This document shows positions 60,273-64,000 of a stretch of DNA of 64,000 bases, piece by piece. The DNA lies in the NCBI RefSeq assembly GCF_030053895.1, contig NZ_CP125781.1, positions 3,720,001 through 3,784,000 of the forward strand, written 5' to 3'. Each line of letters starts with the position of its first letter. Position 1 is the stretch's first letter. The notes under the pieces are model-generated. The model was not told the DNA's origin and made no database searches. It saw only the letters and a program-made list of their open reading frames with translations. The DNA is from Trabulsiella odontotermitis (GTDB lineage: Bacteria > Pseudomonadota > Gammaproteobacteria > Enterobacterales > Enterobacteriaceae). Position numbers and translations under genes: made by a program.

Positions 60273-60291
60273 GTGCCTGTTTTGCAGGCAC
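60273..60291 (+). terminator. araBAD terminator candidate
   Basis: GTGCCTG-TTTTG-CAGGCAC is a 7-bp perfect stem 11 bp past the araD stop, followed by CTTCTTAATT. The T-tract is weak. Confidence 0.65.
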
Positions 60292-60430
60292 CTTCTTAAT
60301 TATATCTATTCTCTATCAGTTGTTTTAAACGATAAATATATGGCATTTGTTTCACCATATCTCCTTTGTTATAAACAGCGCAATCTGCTTATTTTCGCTC
60401 CCTCAATATGCCCTCAGGAATTACGGGTAA

Positions 60431-60853
60431 ATGAAGAAATGGATTTTATTATTATCAGCTATCCTCCTATTGCCGCCTGCGCTGCTCTTCGGTTGGTTTG
60501 CCCTGACATCTGGCGATCATCACTACAGACATAGCGACACGTTTTCGTATTGGCTGTATACGCCGGATTCCTTAAAAAAGGTACCGACAGTATCAACCCA
60601 TGTTGAATATAGCTATTCCTACGATGCGGATAATCAGCAGAGCCGGTTTATCATCACGTGGAAAGACATTACGAATCGCGCCGAACAAAAAGCGAAACTT
60701 CTCGATTTTCTTAAGGCTATGAATCGCCCCATTAAAAATGATTGTCTCTGGCTATACCATGATCCCAATAATTATGCGAACAACTACCAGCGCTATTGCG
60801 TTTATCAGAAATCGGACACGCTTGAACTGGAGTTATTTGAAATCTCCCGCTGA
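60431..60853 (+). CDS. Uncharacterised membrane-anchored protein between araD and polB
   Basis: 140 residues. A basic start (MKKW) and a hydrophobic stretch (about 5-25) form a signal peptide or N-terminal anchor; no lipobox cysteine follows. The rest is a polar, tyrosine-rich domain (HVEYSYSYDADNQQS) with two cysteines (C105, C123) that could pair in the periplasm. Base composition is visibly more A+T-rich than araD and polB, and E. coli has no gene here, so it may have been acquired. AGGA about 12 nt before the ATG is a mediocre ribosome site. I do not recognise a family. Confidence 0.75.
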   Translation: MKKWILLLSAILLLPPALLFGWFALTSGDHHYRHSDTFSYWLYTPDSLKKVPTVSTHVEYSYSYDADNQQSRFIITWKDITNRAEQKAKLLDFLKAMNRPIKNDCLWLYHDPNNYANNYQRYCVYQKSDTLELELFEISR

Positions 60854-60861
60854 TTATTGCA

Positions 60862-60877
60862 CTGTATAAAAAATCAG
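60862..60877. promoter_or_regulatory. LexA (SOS) box of polB
   Basis: CTGTATAAAAAATCAG fits CTG-N10-CAG with the A/T-rich centre of SOS boxes, upstream of polB (dinA), a known LexA target. Confidence 0.85.
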
Positions 60878-60887
60878 TACATGAGTA

Positions 60888-60916
60888 AAAACCAGGTTAT
60901 ACTAACGCCTGGTTTT
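60888..60916 (+). promoter_or_regulatory. polB -10 region overlapping a terminator-like hairpin
   Basis: TATACT (60898-60903) is a good -10 for polB. It lies in the loop of an inverted repeat AAAACCAGG (60888-60896) / CCTGGTTTT (60908-60916), which as RNA from upstream looks like an intrinsic terminator. Transcripts from the preceding gene would end here while polB initiates inside it. The -35 is not obvious. Confidence 0.6.
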
Positions 60917-60934
60917 GTATTGTGAGAATGCAGC

Positions 60935-63292
60935 GTGGCGCAGGCGCGAGAAGGTTTTTTACTCACCCGTCACTGGCGGGATACCCCACAGGGCACAGAA
61001 GTTGATTTCTGGCTGGCGACGGATCACGGCCCGCTGAAAGTGACGCTGCCGCCACAGGAGTCGGTGGCGTTTATCCCTGCCCGGCTGAGTGAAAAAGTAA
61101 ACCAGCTCTTGCGTGGCGAAAACGGCTGGCGCCTCGCGCCGCTGGAACTCAACGATTTCCACCGTCAGCCAGTGATGGGGCTTTATTGTCGCTCTCACCG
61201 CCAGTTGATGCGTCTCGACAAGCTGCTACGTGAAAACGGCGTGACAGTCTATGAAGCCGACATTCGTCCGCCGGAACGTTTTCTGATGGAGCGGTTTATT
61301 ACCGCGCCGGTTTGGGTCGAAGGCGAGGCGCGTGGTGATGCGCTGGTCAACGTCCGAATGAAACCCAGCCCGCATTATCGCCCACCGCTGAAATGGGTCT
61401 CGCTGGATATCGAAACCAATCGCCATGGCGAGCTTTACTGCATCGGGCTCGAAGGTTGTGGTCAGCGCACAGTGTATATGCTCGGCCCGCAAAATGGCGA
61501 TCCTTCCGGGCTGGATTTCCGGCTGGAATATGTCAACAGCCGTCCGCAATTACTGGAAAAACTCAACGCCTGGTTTGCTGAACACGATCCGGACGTCGTT
61601 ATCGGCTGGAGCGTGGTGCAGTTCGATTTACGCGTTCTGCAAAAGCACGCTGAGCGTTATCGTGTCCCACTTTTGCTGGGCCGTAATGGCAGCGAAATAG
61701 AGTGGCGGGAGCACGGTTTTAAAAATGGCGTCTTCTTTGCGCAGGCCGACGGACGGGTGATTATCGACGGCATTGAGGCCCTGAAATCAGCCTTCTGGAG
61801 CTTCTCCTCTTTTTCTCTGGAAGCTGTTTCCCAGGAATTGCTCGGCGAAGGCAAGTCCATCGATAACCCGTGGGACAGGATGGATGAAATTGACCGCCGT
61901 TTCGCCGAAGATAAACCCGCACTGGCCACTTATAACTTGAAAGACTGTGAACTGGTCACGCGAATTTTCCATAAAACGGAAATCATGCCGTTTTTACTGG
62001 AACGCGCCACCGTTAACGGCCTGCCGGTCGATCGCCATGGCGGTTCTGTCGCCGCCTTCAGCCATCTCTATTTTCCGCGCATGCATCGCCTGGGGTACGT
62101 AGCCCCCAACCTCGGTGAAGTGCCGCCACAGGCAAGCCCCGGCGGGTATGTGATGGATTCACGGCCCGGACTGTATGATTCGGTGCTGGTACTCGATTAC
62201 AAAAGTCTGTATCCGTCCATTATTCGCACTTTTCTCATCGATCCCGTCGGGCTGGTCGAAGGGATGGCGCAGCCGGATCCTGAGCACAGTACGGAAGGGT
62301 TTCTCGGTGCCCGTTTTTCGCGAGAAAAACATTGCCTGCCCGGGATCGTCAGCCAAATCTGGCACGGGCGAGACGAGGCAAAACAGCATAAAAACAAACC
62401 GCTGTCACAGGCGCTGAAGATCATCATGAACGCCTTTTACGGCGTACTGGGCACCAGCGCGTGCCGCTTTTTTGATCCACGGCTGGCGTCGTCGATTACC
62501 ATGCGCGGTCATGCAATCATGCGCCAGACAAAAGCGCTGATCGAATCGCAGGGCTATGACGTGATTTATGGCGATACCGATTCCACCTTCGTCTGGCTCA
62601 AACGCGCACATACGGAAGAGGACGCGGCGCAGATCGGCCAGCAACTGGTGAAACACGTCAATGCGTGGTGGGAAAAGGAACTGCAAAAAGAGGGGCTGAC
62701 CAGCGCGCTGGAGCTGGAATTCGAAACCCATTTTTGCCGCTTTTTAATGCCAACCATTCGCGGTACCGAAACCGGCAGCAAAAAGCGTTACGCAGGCATG
62801 ATTCAGGAAGGCGACAGCCAGCGCATGTTATTCAAAGGGCTGGAAACGGTGCGCACCGACTGGACGCCGCTGGCGCAACAGTTTCAGCAGACGCTCTACT
62901 TACACATTTTCCGCAATGAACCCTATCGTGACTACATTCGTGAGACGATCGATAAGCTGATGGCCGGCGAGCTGGATGAACAGCTGGTGTACCGTAAACA
63001 GCTCCGGCGTCCGCTGGCGGAGTATCAGCGCAACGTACCGCCACACGTACGCGCGGCGCGGCAGGCGGATGAACATAACGCCCGACTGGGTCGCCCGTTG
63101 CAGTATCAGCGTCGCGGCTCCATCAAGTACGTCTGGACCACCAGCGGCCCTGAACCTGTGGCCTATCAGCAGTCGCCGCTCGATTATGAACACTATTTGT
63201 CAAAACAATTACAACCCGTTGCCGATGGAATACTCCCTTTCGTCGACGACGACTTTGCTACAATACTGACAGGGCAAATGGGGCTGTTTTGA
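60935..63292 (+). CDS. polB: DNA polymerase II
   Basis: 785 residues from a GTG start (MAQAREGF). It is a family B polymerase used in SOS repair and replication restart. Exonuclease motif SLDIETNRHGE is near residue 157, the other exonuclease segments (WSVVQFDLR, YNLKDCEL) follow, and the polymerase motifs DYKSLYPSII and YGDTDST are intact, as is the KKRYAG motif. Translation start by GTG and a LexA box upstream match E. coli polB. Confidence 0.98.
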   Translation: MAQAREGFLLTRHWRDTPQGTEVDFWLATDHGPLKVTLPPQESVAFIPARLSEKVNQLLRGENGWRLAPLELNDFHRQPVMGLYCRSHRQLMRLDKLLRENGVTVYEADIRPPERFLMERFITAPVWVEGEARGDALVNVRMKPSPHYRPPLKWVSLDIETNRHGELYCIGLEGCGQRTVYMLGPQNGDPSGLDFRLEYVNSRPQLLEKLNAWFAEHDPDVVIGWSVVQFDLRVLQKHAERYRVPLLLGRNGSEIEWREHGFKNGVFFAQADGRVIIDGIEALKSAFWSFSSFSLEAVSQELLGEGKSIDNPWDRMDEIDRRFAEDKPALATYNLKDCELVTRIFHKTEIMPFLLERATVNGLPVDRHGGSVAAFSHLYFPRMHRLGYVAPNLGEVPPQASPGGYVMDSRPGLYDSVLVLDYKSLYPSIIRTFLIDPVGLVEGMAQPDPEHSTEGFLGARFSREKHCLPGIVSQIWHGRDEAKQHKNKPLSQALKIIMNAFYGVLGTSACRFFDPRLASSITMRGHAIMRQTKALIESQGYDVIYGDTDSTFVWLKRAHTEEDAAQIGQQLVKHVNAWWEKELQKEGLTSALELEFETHFCRFLMPTIRGTETGSKKRYAGMIQEGDSQRMLFKGLETVRTDWTPLAQQFQQTLYLHIFRNEPYRDYIRETIDKLMAGELDEQLVYRKQLRRPLAEYQRNVPPHVRAARQADEHNARLGRPLQYQRRGSIKYVWTTSGPEPVAYQQSPLDYEHYLSKQLQPVADGILPFVDDDFATILTGQMGLF

Positions 63293-63420
63293 CAGGTGAC
63301 TAAGTCATCGGCTTCCAGTACCATAGCGCCCTTTCCATTCCTGGCCCCAATTTTGATTACCGTCAGCAGCACCGACGGTGATGAACTATTGCCTGCAATT
63401 AAAGATAGAGCCGAATACAT

Positions 63421-64000
63421 ATGCCTTTTACACTTGGTCAACGCTGGATTAGCGATACAGAGAGCGAACTGGGATTAGGAACCGTAGTAGCGCTGGACAC
63501 GCGCATGGTAACCCTTCTTTTTCCGGCGACAGGTGAAAACCGTCTGTACGCACGCAACGACTCCCCTATCACCCGCGTTATGTTTAACCCGGGCGACACC
63601 GTCACCAGCCACGACGGCTGGCAACTCCTCGTTGATGAAGTGATTGAAGAAAAAGGCCTGCTGGCCTACATCGGTACCCGCCAGGACACGCAGGAAGCCA
63701 ACGTGATGCTGCGTGAAGTGTTACTCGACAGCAAACTGGTGTTCAGCAAACCCCAGGACCGCCTGTTCGCCGGGCAGATCGACCGGATGGATCGCTTCGC
63801 CCTGCGCTACCGCGCCCGCAAATACCAGAGCGAGCAGTACCGTATGCCGTGGAGCGGCCTGCGCGGCCAGCGTACGTCGCTGATCCCGCATCAGTTGCAC
63901 ATCGCCCATGATGTTGGCCGTCGCCACGCGCCTCGCGTGTTGCTGGCGGATGAAGTGGGTCTGGGAAAGACCATTGAAGCCGGGATGGTGCTGCATCAGC
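63421..64000 (+). CDS. rapA: RNA polymerase-associated ATPase RapA, 5' part (partial)
   Basis: Starts at the ATG 63421 (MPFTLGQRWISDTESELG) and runs off the window after 193 codons; the family has about 968 residues. The N-terminal Tudor-like domains that bind RNA polymerase are present, and the SWI/SNF helicase core begins at the end with Walker A ADEVGLGKTIEAG. RapA recycles stalled RNA polymerase. It is separated from polB by 128 bp, in which no clear promoter was resolved. Confidence 0.97.
   Translation, partial: MPFTLGQRWISDTESELGLGTVVALDTRMVTLLFPATGENRLYARNDSPITRVMFNPGDTVTSHDGWQLLVDEVIEEKGLLAYIGTRQDTQEANVMLREVLLDSKLVFSKPQDRLFAGQIDRMDRFALRYRARKYQSEQYRMPWSGLRGQRTSLIPHQLHIAHDVGRRHAPRVLLADEVGLGKTIEAGMVLHQ

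Noticed and set aside
60340..60534. 64-codon plus-strand frame overlapping the start of the araD-polB protein
   Set aside because: Out of frame with the better supported 140-residue protein and has no ribosome site.
63297..63307. TGACTAAGTCA palindrome after polB
   Set aside because: Only 11 bp, common by chance, and not at a convincing distance from a rapA promoter.
1..64000. Mobile elements, CRISPR arrays, rRNA and tRNA genes
   Set aside because: Looked for transposase motifs, terminal repeats, regularly spaced repeats and tRNA-like cloverleaf ends; none was seen.

Overview
The window is core chromosome of an enteric bacterium (Enterobacteriaceae). Gene order and protein lengths follow the Escherichia coli 0-3 minute region almost gene for gene, reading from aceE to rapA/polB. 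Three features point away from E. coli and towards Citrobacter or a close relative: a 187-residue AmpD ending in KEMT, a 281-residue AraC ending in RAGCE, and a sugar symporter plus family-43 glycosidase pair inserted between aroP and ampE. The genus is an inference from remembered sequences, not a search result. No transposon, phage, integron, CRISPR array, rRNA or tRNA was seen.

Layout. 1-2.0 kb: 5' part of aceE and its regulator pdhR with a perfect PdhR operator. 2.4-6.3 kb: aroP, then the accessory symporter/GH43 operon. 6.3-8.8 kb: ampE-ampD (muropeptide recycling) divergent from nadC. 9-12 kb: ppdD-hofB-hofC, a minimal type IV pilus set. 12-15.3 kb: guaC, coaE-zapD-yacG, mutT. 15.3-36.8 kb: secA-secM-lpxC and the complete dcw cluster (ftsZ back to mraZ), all on the minus strand and mostly overlapping or abutting, driven from a promoter carrying three 10-bp-spaced MraZ repeats. 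37.3-42 kb: cra, ilvIH, leuO. 42.6-47.5 kb: leuL leader/attenuator and leuABCD. 47.6-50.8 kb: setA, the small RNA sgrS encoding SgrT, and sgrR. 50.9-54.2 kb: TPP riboswitch and thiBPQ. 54.2-60.3 kb: yabI, araC and araBAD with O2, O1, CRP, I1 and I2 sites. 60.4-64 kb: a small unrecognised membrane-anchored protein, SOS-regulated polB, and the start of rapA.

How the genes work together. The dcw block makes lipid II (MurE/F/MraY/MurD/MurG/MurC/DdlB), feeds it to FtsW-FtsI and assembles the divisome (FtsL, FtsQ, FtsA, FtsZ). SecM tunes SecA. The leu, ilvIH and leuO genes form the branched-chain amino acid unit. sgrRST and setA form a sugar-phosphate stress unit. The ara genes and perhaps the GH43 pair handle pentose-containing sugars.

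I did not find a convincing undescribed system. The best leads are small: a possible 29-residue membrane peptide upstream of ilvI, the symporter/GH43 operon with a palindrome at its promoter end, the uncharacterised protein between araD and polB, a hairpin superimposed on the polB -10 region, and long hairpins in the pdhR-aceE and ftsA-ftsZ spacers.
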